A stretch of 64,000 nt of DNA from Actinoplanes subtropicus (GTDB lineage: Bacteria; Actinomycetota; Actinomycetes; Mycobacteriales; Micromonosporaceae), in contig NZ_JOJL01000039.1 in assembly GCF_000721705.1 (NCBI RefSeq), positions 62,001 through 126,000 on the forward strand, read 5' to 3'. The first letter of the stretch is position 1. Each line of letters begins with the position of its first letter. This document shows, piece by piece, positions 24,501-32,298 of this stretch. The translations under genes were made by a program, and so were the position numbers. The notes under the pieces are model-generated. The model saw nothing but the letters and a program-made list of their open reading frames with translations, had not been told where the DNA came from and did not search any database.

Positions 24501-26423
24501 CCGGGCCGAGTCCGGGAAGCTGACCACGTGCGGCAGGCCGAGCCGGGCGGTGACCCGGTCCAGTGACTCCTGCCGGGCCTCCAGGCGGTCGGCCTCCTCG
24601 GCGAACTTGTTGGCCAGGTGCTCGGCCTGGGCGGCGTTGAGCGGGTGCGGGTCGACCGGCTCGGGCCGCAGCTGGGACAGGTCGGGCACGCCGCCGATCA
24701 GGTCGGCGGCCGAGGGCAGGTCGGCCCACGGGATGCCGCCGTAGCGCAGCGCGGCCAGGTGCCTGGTCAGTTCGGCGGCGGCCTGCTGCACCGGCTGCAG
24801 GCTGGAGGCGGTCAGCCACTCCTCGACGATCTTGCCGGGCCGGCGGGCGGCGTGCGCGGCCAGCGCGGCCAGGGTGCTGGCGCCGGCCGGCTCGTGCAGG
24901 TCGAACGCGTCGGCCAGGGCGGAGTTGGCGACCACGCTCTCGGCCAGCTTGCCCAGCGCGGTGAGCGCCTGCTTGAGCGTGATCTCCATCGGCTCGCGCT
25001 CGACCGCGTCCCGCCACAGGTAGGTCTCGCTGCGCAGCCGGCCCAGCCGGCCGACCGCCGCCCGGATCTCGTCGAGCCCGTCGGCGGTCAGCTCGGCCGG
25101 GATCTCGCGCGGCACCGGCGCGGCCGGCGCGTTCTGCAGCGTGGCGCAGATGCCGATCACCTCGTGCAGGCTGCGCCCGAGCGGTTGCCGGATGCAGTTC
25201 ATGGCTTCCGCGTACGCCGAAAGCCGTTCCCGCCGTTCCCGCACCGCACGGCGGTCGATCGGGTCCATCGTGGCCAGCGGTGCCGGGTCGGTGTCCAGCG
25301 CCAGGGTCAGCGCCTGCGCCACCTCCCGCCGGCCGGTCAGGTTGCTGTGCAGGGGCAGCAGGTAGTTGCCGAGCCCGGACTCGATGAGCCGCCGCTGCAC
25401 GGAGTCGAGCGCGGCGGCCTTCTCCGAGACGACCAGCACCCGCTTGCCGGCGTGCAGCAGGCAGCCGACCATGTTCGCGATCGTCTGCGACTTGCCGGTC
25501 CCGGGCGGCCCGTCCAGCACGAAGCTGTGCCCGGCGACCGCGGCGGCGACGGCGGCCCGCTGGGTGGCGTCCGCGTCGAGCAGCAGCGGCACCTCCTCGG
25601 CCGGGGTGACCTCGTCGATCCGGGCCGGATCCGGCGGGTCGAAGGCGAACCGCCGGGTCGCGTCCCGGGTGGCGAGCGCCCGCACGATCGGGTGCTCGAC
25701 GATGTGCGGCTCGCTCTCCACCAGGTCGGCGTGGATCGACTCGCGGTGCACGCCGAAACTGGACAGCACCACGGTCTCGTCGGCGTACCAGCCGGGCCGC
25801 TCGCCGATGGCCACGTCGATGTAGGCCCACAGCACGGTCACGTCGAGGTCGGCGAGGGCGCTCACCTCGGGCAGCTCGATGCCGAGGGGGCTCATCCGCA
25901 GCGCCAGGGCCGGGTTCACCATCGGGTCGTCGTGCCGCGCCCGCAGCAGCGGCCCGGCCGGGTCGATCTCGACCGGGACCAGCAGGATCGGGCTCTGGTA
26001 CGGGGTGTTGCGGTCGTCGGTCCAGTGCATCATCCCGACCGCGAGGTACAGCGAGCACACCCCCCGGTCGAGCAGCTCCTGCCGGGACCGCCGGTAGAAC
26101 CGGTGCAGCAGCGCGCCCAGGTCGTGCCCGGTCAGCTCGGTCCGCAGCACCGGCTGGTGCTCGTCGTGCTCGCCGCCGGGGAAGCCGAACGCGCCGTCGT
26201 CCTGCAGCACCTTGAGCAGCGACTTCGGCGTCGGGCCGGTGATCGGGACGGCGTCCGACGGCGTACGGCCGAAGTTGAGCAGCCGGTTGGCGTCGGTGAG
26301 GTCGACGAGGCCCTCGCGCCAGGTTTCGAGCGCGGCTCTCACCTCGCCGTCGGGTTGCCCGCCCAGTTCCCCTGCATGATCCGGCCGCATGCCGTCAATT
26401 GCAACAAGTCGGACGCCCGTCAC
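21564..26423 (-). CDS. DUF4011 / SF1 helicase / Vsr-like nuclease fusion (candidate defence protein)
   Basis: A 1,619-residue multidomain protein. The N-terminal DUF4011-type region (about 30-200) includes ALETWREGLVDLTDANRLLN. The helicase has Walker A GPPGTGKS (305-312), a long coiled and alpha-helical insertion, Walker B IIDEAS (about 1180) with GDDRQLPPTSF, and motif V/VI QGDVRDVVILSVGYG and NVAITRARRR. The C-terminus (about 1475-1580) is a Vsr/MTES_1575-like endonuclease fold: LGIEFDGPGY, RDRDRLREQELRELGWHLHR and VWSTSWY. The architecture resembles single-gene antiphage helicase-nucleases. GTG 26423 is used; ATG 26390 is also possible. AT-rich promoter sequence lies upstream. No partner genes are adjacent. 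Confidence 0.85.
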   Translation of the reverse strand: MTGVRLVAIDGMRPDHAGELGGQPDGEVRAALETWREGLVDLTDANRLLNFGRTPSDAVPITGPTPKSLLKVLQDDGAFGFPGGEHDEHQPVLRTELTGHDLGALLHRFYRRSRQELLDRGVCSLYLAVGMMHWTDDRNTPYQSPILLVPVEIDPAGPLLRARHDDPMVNPALALRMSPLGIELPEVSALADLDVTVLWAYIDVAIGERPGWYADETVVLSSFGVHRESIHADLVESEPHIVEHPIVRALATRDATRRFAFDPPDPARIDEVTPAEEVPLLLDADATQRAAVAAAVAGHSFVLDGPPGTGKSQTIANMVGCLLHAGKRVLVVSEKAAALDSVQRRLIESGLGNYLLPLHSNLTGRREVAQALTLALDTDPAPLATMDPIDRRAVRERRERLSAYAEAMNCIRQPLGRSLHEVIGICATLQNAPAAPVPREIPAELTADGLDEIRAAVGRLGRLRSETYLWRDAVEREPMEITLKQALTALGKLAESVVANSALADAFDLHEPAGASTLAALAAHAARRPGKIVEEWLTASSLQPVQQAAAELTRHLAALRYGGIPWADLPSAADLIGGVPDLSQLRPEPVDPHPLNAAQAEHLANKFAEEADRLEARQESLDRVTARLGLPHVVSFPDSARVITIAGLIARETKPEAAWFAEGGMAAAHAAVRALRRAVDAVNAAEEQARRHFDEGVLNEPIEEMAERLSARRGPRKLLRGTRRAKRATIEAALPEVSPEDAVANVEDAAAWKAALDDLDDLAEEHAEILGRHWDGMDTDFTAIQEALHTADEVIRETPPEALAAVVVHVTAPRPNSALLRIVGEARDEFDRFRTTLREPPARAPRPELGEGAIADAVTWLRAHVAPLRAAAEMLRAYGGPTGRGDLTLAEAVEIAKQRQAAVDAEAAIWAAAGPHAAVLGSIYRGTKTNDDLMNEIVGWTAEARRLHHGHDAALTAEQAHALGEAEPSDGLAAAVAGWEHAREQVLTAFAPERRIELTTHLGDYDTARDLLVELLHDAAGQQEWFVHQDARNLILGFGLGDALEFCADQEVEIAGVWPVLERALYRGWVDEILRTDQGLAPVDAEERVHLVEVFKLLDNELNAAALADIVYAVESRRPSAATTGEPALIRREGSKRTGHLAVRELIAQARHAVQALKPCLLMSPLAVSRLLPPEIEFDVVIIDEASQVTTADAINCVYRGDALITVGDDRQLPPTSFYDHVEDDVVDHPSILDLAKETFPVLGLGWHHRSRHEALFAFSNLAYYHGRLVSLPRAYAREPDHGVQLYHVDGVYHRMTTSANPIEAAAVAERVLHHLTHRPGSSLGVVTLSVAQADAIDEAVQQMIGEHPELDHLLDDADRLNGFFVKSLEAVQGDVRDVVILSVGYGYDENDKISTNFGVLNRPQGWRRLNVAITRARRRIEVVSSIHASDVQDMGNESVRHLKAFLEYAERDAATLGKEATDSDGRTAFEESVLETIKSWDFAVRRQIVAAGHPIAIGVLHPDHPDEVYALGIEFDGPGYREISSVRDRDRLREQELRELGWHLHRVWSTSWYSHQPEEAARLLAAIQRAIADPAPGYDRLPSRGWNAPYRPVSRDLSLERVTGRHAVAAGDDVAELH

Positions 26424-26459
26424 GCTGCCGATTCGCCCGGTTAGTTCCAGACATTCGCC

Positions 26460-26500
26460 GCGTGACGCTTATTTCTCACGCAAACCGACAAAAATCAAAT
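26460..26500 (-). promoter_or_regulatory. Probable promoter region of the helicase-nuclease gene
   Basis: On the minus strand, TTGATT (26498-26493) could be a -35 box, with AT-rich GAAATAA about 17 bases downstream as -10. An inverted repeat, GCGTGA and TCACGC with ten bases between (26460-26481), overlaps it and may bind a regulator. The local AT content stands out strongly from the flanks. Confidence 0.4.
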
Positions 26501-26502
26501 TC

Positions 26503-26655
26503 CCTACATCGTACGAGGCTCGGCCGAGTCCCCGCCTACCAGCGCGAGCTACCTGCCGTCCCGGCCCTTTGCCGCGACCATCCGGGCTGAGACTGCAACT
26601 CGGGCAGGCCAACCCAGGCGGTCCTCCGGCACCTGCCGCCGCTCACGCTGCCCAA
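26503..26655 (+). repeat. Interspersed repeat, family A copy 2
   Basis: Same ordered blocks as 83-205: CGTACGAG, CTGCCGTCCC, CCATCCGGGC, CTGCAACTC, GGCAGGCCAACCCAGGCG and CTGCCGCCGCTCAC. In this copy it is followed directly by the composite element. Confidence 0.5.
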
Positions 26656-27082
26656 GGCGCACGGCGCCGCGAGCGGTCAACGCCGCCCGCGGAGACCTGC
26701 GCTCTGTTATGTGCCGGGCGGATTGTTCGCTACCGGCTTGGCGGGTGTCCGGGCCGGCTCGCCGTGGCCCGGGGGCTGCGTGGTCACTCCTTGGCGGGGC
26801 CGGTCGGGCTTGGTGGGTGGCCGGGGCTTGCCATGGCCCGGTGGCTGCGTGGTCACGGCGGCTGTGGACGGTCTCGGTGGGCGATATGCGGCGAATGCCG
26901 GTGCCGTCAGGGCGGCGCAGGGCCCTCGCCGGGCGATCTTCGCGGCAAGGATGATGACATTCACCAGGCCCGACGGGCCGCACGAGCGGCGACCACGCAG
27001 CCCCGGGCCATGGCGAGCCAGCCGGACCACCCACCAAGCCCGACCGGCCCCCCAGCGGCGACCACGCAGCCCCGGGCCCTGT
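26655..27082 (+). repeat. Composite inverted-repeat element, copy 1
   Basis: The order is: GCGGAGACCTGCG and CCGGGCGGAT; two units containing TGGCCCGG..GCTGCGTGGTC; a core with GGTGGGCGATATGCGGC and GATCTTCGCGGCAA; then two units in reverse orientation, GCGACCACGCAGCCCCGGGC. The whole can fold as a large cruciform or hairpin. The same order recurs at 60070-60765. It ends at the stop codon of the MmpL gene on the other strand. Confidence 0.65.
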
Positions 27083-29227
27083 CTAGGCGGCCGGGACCGG
27101 CTCGCGTGGCTCCGCGGTCTCCCGCTCCAGCGCCGCTCCCTCGACGTCGAGGGCCGGGAGCTTGCGTAGCCAGCTCGGCAGCCACCAGGCGGCCTTCCCC
27201 ATGATGGCGATCGCCGCCGGGACGGCGATCATGCGGACCACCAGGGCGTCGAACAGGATGCCGATGGCCAGGGCGAACGCGATCGGCTTGACCGTGTCGT
27301 TGCCCTGCGGGACGAAGCCGGCGAACACCGAGAACATGATCGTGGCGGCGGCGACCACCACCGGGGCGGCCTGCCGGAAGCCGGTGACCACCGCGTCGCG
27401 GGGCGCCGCGCCGTGGGCGTGCGCCTCGTGCATCCGGGACACCATGAACACCATGTAGTCCATCGCCAGGCCGAACAGGATGCCGACGATGATGATCGGC
27501 GACAGGCTCAGCAGCGGCCCGGTGACCTGGACATTGACGATGCGAGAAAGCCAGCCCCACTGGAACACCGCGACCGTGGCGCCGAACGCGGCGCCGATGG
27601 TGAGCAGGAAGCCGAGCACCCCGGCCACCGGCACCAGGATCGACCGGAACACCAGCACCAGCAGGACGAACGCGAGGCCGACGACGAGCACGAGGTAGAC
27701 CGGCAGCGCCGCGTCCAGCTTCTGCGACACGTCGATGCTGATCGCGGTCTGGCCGGTCACGTACACCTTGGCCCGGGGTCCGTCGTTGATCTTGTCGCGG
27801 ACGGCGTGGACCAGGTCGACCGTGGCCGCCGAGTCCGGGCCGCTGGCCGGGATCACGGTGATCAGTGCGGCGTCGCCGGCCTGGTTCGGCCGCGGCGGGG
27901 TGGCCACCGCCACGCCGGGCAGGGTGGCGATCTGCTGGCTGACGCTGCTCGCGTACGAGGCGGAACCGGAGCCGTCCACCAGCACCAGCAGCGGGCCGGC
28001 GAAGCCCGGGCCGAACCGCTCGGAGACGATCGCGTCGGCCTTGGCCTGGCTGCTGCCCGGCACCTCCTTCTGGATCAGCGAGGTCTGCATCTTCGCGACC
28101 GGGATGGCGATCACGCCGAGCGCGGCGACCGCGATGATCAGGCTGACCCAGCGGCGGTCGGTGACCAGACCGGCCCAGCCCCGGTAGAAGCCCCGGCCGG
28201 TGCGGGTCTTCTTCGGCAGCGCCCGCTTCCCGATGAACCCGAGGATCGCCGGGACCAGCGTCAGCGCGACCAGCACCGAGATGATGATGGTCCCCGCCGC
28301 GGCCAGGCCCATCTCGGTGAGGAACGGGATGCCGGCCACCGACAGGCCGGCCAGCGCGATCACCACGGTCAGGCCGGCGGTCAACACCGCGGAACCGGCC
28401 GTGCCGACCGCCATCGCCGCGGCCTCCGGCGCCGGCAGCCCCCGTAGCAACTCCTGCCGGAAGCGGGTGATGATGAACAGCGCGTAGTCGATGCCGACCG
28501 CCAGGCCGAGCATCACCGCCAGGATCGAGGTGGTCGACTGCAGCTCGACGAAGCCGGTCAGGGTGACGATGCCGAGCGCGCCGATGGCCACGCCGACCAG
28601 CGCGGTCACCAGGTTCATCCCGGCGGCCACCAGCGAGCGATAGGTCAGGGCCAGCACCAGCAGCGCCACCACGACGCCGATCAGCTCGGCCGGGCCGCCC
28701 ACGTCGGCGCCCGACTCCTTGGTGGCGTCGCCGCGCGCCTCGACGGTGAGCCCGCCGGCGCGCGCCTTGGCGACGGCTTTCGTCAGCGCGTCGCGCTCGT
28801 CGGCGGTGATCTCCGACGCCTGTACGCCGTAACTGAGCGTGCTGTACGCGGCGGTCTGGTCACGGGAGACCACCGGCGACTTCGGGTCGAGCGGGTTGCT
28901 CGCCGCGACGACGCCGGGCAGCTTGCCGAGCGCGGCGACGGCCTGCGCCACCTGCCCCGCGTTCGCCGGGTCGGTGATCTTGCCGCCGGCCGGAGCCTCG
29001 AACACCACCTGGGCGGTCGCGCCCGCCGAGGCGTTGCCGAAGCGCTGCTTGAGCAGGTCGAGGGCGATCGTCGACTCCTGCCCCGGGATCGAGAAGGAGT
29101 TCACGGTCGGGCCGGAGAGCGTGGCGGCGCCGACGCCGACCGCGACCAGCGCCACCAGCCAGGCGACGGTGACGACGATCCGGTGCCGTACGGCGCCCAG
29201 GCCGAGGCGGTGCAACAGGGTTGCCAT
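27083..29227 (-). CDS. MMPL-family RND transporter
   Basis: A 714-residue inner-membrane exporter. Two halves each have one leading membrane helix (RIVVTVAWLVALVAVGVGAA; WVSLIIAVAALGVIAIPVA), an outer domain (with IPGQESTIALDLLKQRF) and a bundle of five helices, for example SILAVMLGLAVGIDYALFII and IIIVGILFGLAMDYMVFMV; the Asp in GIDYALF and AMDYMVF is the proton-relay signature. It is 31 bases downstream of the TetR gene on the same strand and probably under its control. The family exports lipids, siderophores or drugs; the cargo is unknown. Confidence 0.9.
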   Translation of the reverse strand: MATLLHRLGLGAVRHRIVVTVAWLVALVAVGVGAATLSGPTVNSFSIPGQESTIALDLLKQRFGNASAGATAQVVFEAPAGGKITDPANAGQVAQAVAALGKLPGVVAASNPLDPKSPVVSRDQTAAYSTLSYGVQASEITADERDALTKAVAKARAGGLTVEARGDATKESGADVGGPAELIGVVVALLVLALTYRSLVAAGMNLVTALVGVAIGALGIVTLTGFVELQSTTSILAVMLGLAVGIDYALFIITRFRQELLRGLPAPEAAAMAVGTAGSAVLTAGLTVVIALAGLSVAGIPFLTEMGLAAAGTIIISVLVALTLVPAILGFIGKRALPKKTRTGRGFYRGWAGLVTDRRWVSLIIAVAALGVIAIPVAKMQTSLIQKEVPGSSQAKADAIVSERFGPGFAGPLLVLVDGSGSASYASSVSQQIATLPGVAVATPPRPNQAGDAALITVIPASGPDSAATVDLVHAVRDKINDGPRAKVYVTGQTAISIDVSQKLDAALPVYLVLVVGLAFVLLVLVFRSILVPVAGVLGFLLTIGAAFGATVAVFQWGWLSRIVNVQVTGPLLSLSPIIIVGILFGLAMDYMVFMVSRMHEAHAHGAAPRDAVVTGFRQAAPVVVAAATIMFSVFAGFVPQGNDTVKPIAFALAIGILFDALVVRMIAVPAAIAIMGKAAWWLPSWLRKLPALDVEGAALERETAEPREPVPAA

Positions 29228-29258
29228 GGGTGGGTCCTCTGTCCGGGGTGTGAGGGGA

Positions 29259-29816
29259 TCAGCGCCCGTGGCCGAGCGCGTCGTAACTGACCTCGACGAG
29301 CTCGTCGAGGCGCACCTTTTCCGGCAGCGCCACCGCGGTCACCGCCAGCGCGCCGAGGGCGCCGACGATCCGCAGCCGGCGCCGCAGCTCGACATCGGTC
29401 ACGCACTGGTCGTCGACGCCGAAGGCCGCGAAGATCACCCCGCCGACCTGCTGCAGCATGTCGCTGTCGGGGGCGCTCATCATGGCGCTGAGCAGCAGCG
29501 CGACCGCGCCGGGGCGGGCCAGGGCGAGCCGGGCGACACCGGCGATCACGACCCGGTCGCGGGCCGGGCCGACCGGCAGGCCCTCGGCGTCGGCGGCGAT
29601 CGCCCGCATGTCGGTCAGCGCCCGCTCGACCACAGCGGCCTGCAGCGCCTCCTTGGTGGGATAGCGGTGCAGCAGGCCGGTCTTCGAGTAGCCGACCGCG
29701 TCGGCGACCCGCTGGATCGACGTCTCCTTGAACCCGTGCCGGGCGAACAGGGCCGCGGCGGTCTCGAGGATCTCGTCCTCGATCTGCTGCTTGGTCGGGC
29801 GCGGCATGCGGACCAC
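29259..29816 (-). CDS. TetR-family transcriptional regulator
   Basis: 185 residues. The N-terminal helix-turn-helix reads EILETAAALFARHGFKETSI and VADAVGYSKTGLLHRYPTKE, the classic TetR signature. The C-terminal ligand domain is short. GTG 29816 and ATG 29807 are both in frame. It is the first gene of a two-gene unit with the MmpL exporter, and a 33-bp palindrome starts five bases upstream of it (29821-29853), so it likely represses its own operon and is released by an exported compound. Confidence 0.9.
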   Translation of the reverse strand: MVRMPRPTKQQIEDEILETAAALFARHGFKETSIQRVADAVGYSKTGLLHRYPTKEALQAAVVERALTDMRAIAADAEGLPVGPARDRVVIAGVARLALARPGAVALLLSAMMSAPDSDMLQQVGGVIFAAFGVDDQCVTDVELRRRLRIVGALGALAVTAVALPEKVRLDELVEVSYDALGHGR

Positions 29817-29820
29817 CCTA

Positions 29821-29853
29821 GTCGGTTAGGGACCAGATCGGTCCCAAACCGAC
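29821..29853. promoter_or_regulatory. 33-bp palindromic TetR operator
   Basis: GTCGGTT, A, GGGACC, AGATCGG centre, then TCCC, A, AACCGAC gives two 13-bp half sites that match at all but one position. It is immediately upstream of the TetR gene and inside the divergent region shared with the second MmpL gene at 30015, so it could control both directions. A further partial half site GTCGGTCC follows at 29857. Confidence 0.75.
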
Positions 29854-30014
29854 CGTGTCGGTCCTCACATCGCACTAGGGGAAAGCCCCGAGCGATCACC
29901 GGCCGGTTGGGCAAATCGGACCGGGGGACGACCGGGGTCTCGCCCGGATGTTCCCAGCGGCCGCTCTGCCTAATTTCAGCTACGACACAGAAAAGCTGAG
30001 AAAGGGGCCCCAAG

Positions 30015-32219
30015 ATGGGGAAGCGGCCGGTGACGGTACGCATGGCGCGGTGGAGCGCCGAGCACCCGTGGCGCGCGATCGCGCTCTGGGTGGTTTTCGT
30101 GGCGGTGTGTTTCGTGGGCGGGAACATGGCCGGCACGCACAAGGCGACCGCGCAGGACGACGCGATCGGCGAGTCCGGCCGGGCGTACGTGATGATCGCG
30201 CACGGCAAGTTCGCCGACGAGCCCGCCGTGGACAACGTCCTGATCACGCCGATGTCCGGCAAGCTCGACGTCGCCGCCGCCACCCAGGCCGCCAAGTCGG
30301 CGCAGGCCGAGCTCGGCGTGGTCACCGGCGTCGCCAAGGTCGGCGACCCGGTCCCGTCCAGCAACGGGCAGGCGCTGCTGGTCCCGATCACCATGACCGG
30401 CGACCCGGACACGGCCTCGAACCGGGTCGAGCCCCTGCGCGCGGCCACCGCCGAGGTCCAGGCCCAGTACCCGGCGCTGCGGGTCGAGGAGGTCGGCGGC
30501 CCGTCCATCCAGAAGGCGCTCGACGACACGCTCGGCAGGGACTTCCAGAAGGCCGAGATCCTCAGCCTGCCGGTCACCCTGGCCATCCTGATCCTCGCGT
30601 TCGGCGCACTGATCGCGGCCGGCGTGCCGGTGCTGCTCGCGCTCTCCTCGGTGGCGGCCGCGATGGGGCTCTCCACGCTCGCCTCGCACCTCGTCCCGGC
30701 CGGCAACGCGACCGGCAGCGTCATCCTGCTGATCGGCATGGCGGTCGGCGTCGACTACTCGCTGTTCTACGTGCGCCGGGAACGCGAGGAACGGGCCCGG
30801 GGCCGCGGCCACGTGGACGCCGTGGAGATCGCCGCGGAGACCTCCGGGCACGCGGTGGTCGTCTCCGGCACCGCCGTGATCATCGCGATGGCCGGGCTGT
30901 TCCTGGCCCGTGACTCGACGTTCTCCTCGCTCGCGGTGGGCTCCATCCTCGTCGTCGCGGTGGCCGTGATCGGCTCGCTGACCGTGCTGCCGGCGCTGCT
31001 GGCCAAGCTGGGCCGCTGGGTCGACCGGCCGCGGGTGCCGCTGATCTGGCGGTTCACCTCCAACAAAGACGGCCGGCTGTGGCGCAAGATCCTCTCGCCG
31101 GCGTTGAAGAGGCCCGCGATCACGCTGACCGTCAGCGTGCTGGCCCTGCTCGCGCTGGCCGCCCCGGCGCTCGGCATGAAGCTGAAGTTCCCCGGGACCG
31201 AGGACCTCCCGCGCACGACGCCGGCGATGCAGGCGTACGACCGGCTGGCCGCGGCGTACCCGAGCAACGGCACCACGCACGTCGTCGCGGTCGAGGCGCC
31301 GGCGAGCCGGGCCGCCGAGGTCAAGGCGGCGCTGACCAAGCTGGCCGGGAGTACCCAGGGCGACCCGCTCTTCGCGCCGCTGGAGACCACCGGCCCGAAG
31401 ATCGAGGTGTCGGCCGACAGGACGGTCGCCACGATGGACATCGCCACCCCGTTCTCGGCCCGCAGCGACAAGGGCGCCGACTCGCTGCACGAACTGCGGC
31501 AGACGCTGGCCCCGGCGGCGCTCGGCGGGATCCCCGGCGCGAAGTACGCGGTGGCCGGCCCGGTCGCCGAGAACGAGGACTACGCCAAGCACATCTGGCA
31601 CACCCTGCCGATCGTGGCCGGGTTCGTGCTCGCCCTCACGTTCCTGGTGATGGCGTGGACGTTCCGGTCGGTGGTCGTCGCGCTGACCTCGATCCTGCTC
31701 AACCTGCTGTCGGCCGGCGCGGCGTACGGACTCCTGGTGATCGTCTTCCAGCAGCACTGGGCCGAGGGGGTGCTCGGCTTCACCTCGACCGGCGCGATCG
31801 TCACCTGGCTGCCGCTGTTCCTGTTCGTGGTGCTGTTCGGCCTGTCGATGGACTACCACGTCTTCGTGGTCAGCCGGATCCGCGAGGCGGTGCGGCGCGG
31901 CGTCCCGACCCGGGAGGCGGTCGCCGACGGCATCGCGGGCTCGGCCGGCACGGTCTCCAGCGCCGCGATCGTCATGGTCGCCGTCTTCTCGATCTTCGCG
32001 ACCCTCAGCACGATCGACATGAAGCAGTTGGGCGTCGGCCTGGCCGCGGCGATCCTGCTGGACGCGACGATCATCCGGGCGGTCGTGCTGCCGTCGTTGA
32101 TGACGCTGCTGGGTCCCGCGAACTGGTGGGCGCCGAAGTTCTTGCATCCTCGGGGCCGGCACGCCGCCACGGCGGCTCTGCCGGAGGAACGGACGCCGGA
32201 GCTGGTCGGCGCTCCCTGA
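30015..32219 (+). CDS. MMPL-family RND transporter (second copy)
   Basis: 734 residues, with the same MmpL layout: PWRAIALWVVFVAVCFVGGN as the first helix, a large outer domain, and SVILLIGMAVGVDYSLFYV and LFVVLFGLSMDYHVFVVSRI as the two signature helices with the buried Asp-Tyr pair. It is only distantly similar to the 27083 protein, so it is not a recent duplicate. AAAGGGG precedes the ATG. It is divergent from the TetR/MmpL pair and may share its operator. The cargo is unknown. Confidence 0.9.
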   Translation: MGKRPVTVRMARWSAEHPWRAIALWVVFVAVCFVGGNMAGTHKATAQDDAIGESGRAYVMIAHGKFADEPAVDNVLITPMSGKLDVAAATQAAKSAQAELGVVTGVAKVGDPVPSSNGQALLVPITMTGDPDTASNRVEPLRAATAEVQAQYPALRVEEVGGPSIQKALDDTLGRDFQKAEILSLPVTLAILILAFGALIAAGVPVLLALSSVAAAMGLSTLASHLVPAGNATGSVILLIGMAVGVDYSLFYVRREREERARGRGHVDAVEIAAETSGHAVVVSGTAVIIAMAGLFLARDSTFSSLAVGSILVVAVAVIGSLTVLPALLAKLGRWVDRPRVPLIWRFTSNKDGRLWRKILSPALKRPAITLTVSVLALLALAAPALGMKLKFPGTEDLPRTTPAMQAYDRLAAAYPSNGTTHVVAVEAPASRAAEVKAALTKLAGSTQGDPLFAPLETTGPKIEVSADRTVATMDIATPFSARSDKGADSLHELRQTLAPAALGGIPGAKYAVAGPVAENEDYAKHIWHTLPIVAGFVLALTFLVMAWTFRSVVVALTSILLNLLSAGAAYGLLVIVFQQHWAEGVLGFTSTGAIVTWLPLFLFVVLFGLSMDYHVFVVSRIREAVRRGVPTREAVADGIAGSAGTVSSAAIVMVAVFSIFATLSTIDMKQLGVGLAAAILLDATIIRAVVLPSLMTLLGPANWWAPKFLHPRGRHAATAALPEERTPELVGAP

Positions 32220-32239
32220 CCTTTCCGCACGGCTGGAGA

Positions 32240-32269
32240 GGGCCGTCCTTCCACGGGGGAGGGCGGCCC
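32240..32269. terminator. Bidirectional terminator-like hairpin between convergent genes
   Basis: GGGCCGTCCTTCC, loop ACG, GGGGAGGGCGGCCC forms about 13 pairs including two G-U wobbles. It lies 21 bases after the MmpL stop and 30 bases beyond the stop of the convergent hydrolase gene, so it may serve both. Confidence 0.55.
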
Positions 32270-32298
32270 CTGACTGCCGCCGCTCACCCTTCCGGCGA

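Larger units (their letters stand above)
26424..27082. other. Gene-free gap with helicase promoter and repeat elements
   Basis: About 660 bases without a gene. The first 80 bases are AT-rich and hold the probable helicase promoter. Then follow a family A repeat (26503-26655) and a composite inverted-repeat element (26655-27082) also found at 60070-60765. The open frames here are shadows of the repeats. Confidence 0.6.

Noticed and set aside
21756..24566. A plus-strand open frame of more than 930 codons opposite the helicase gene
   Set aside because: No domain is recognisable, composition is His/Val/Gln/Arg-biased, and the minus strand carries complete helicase motifs.
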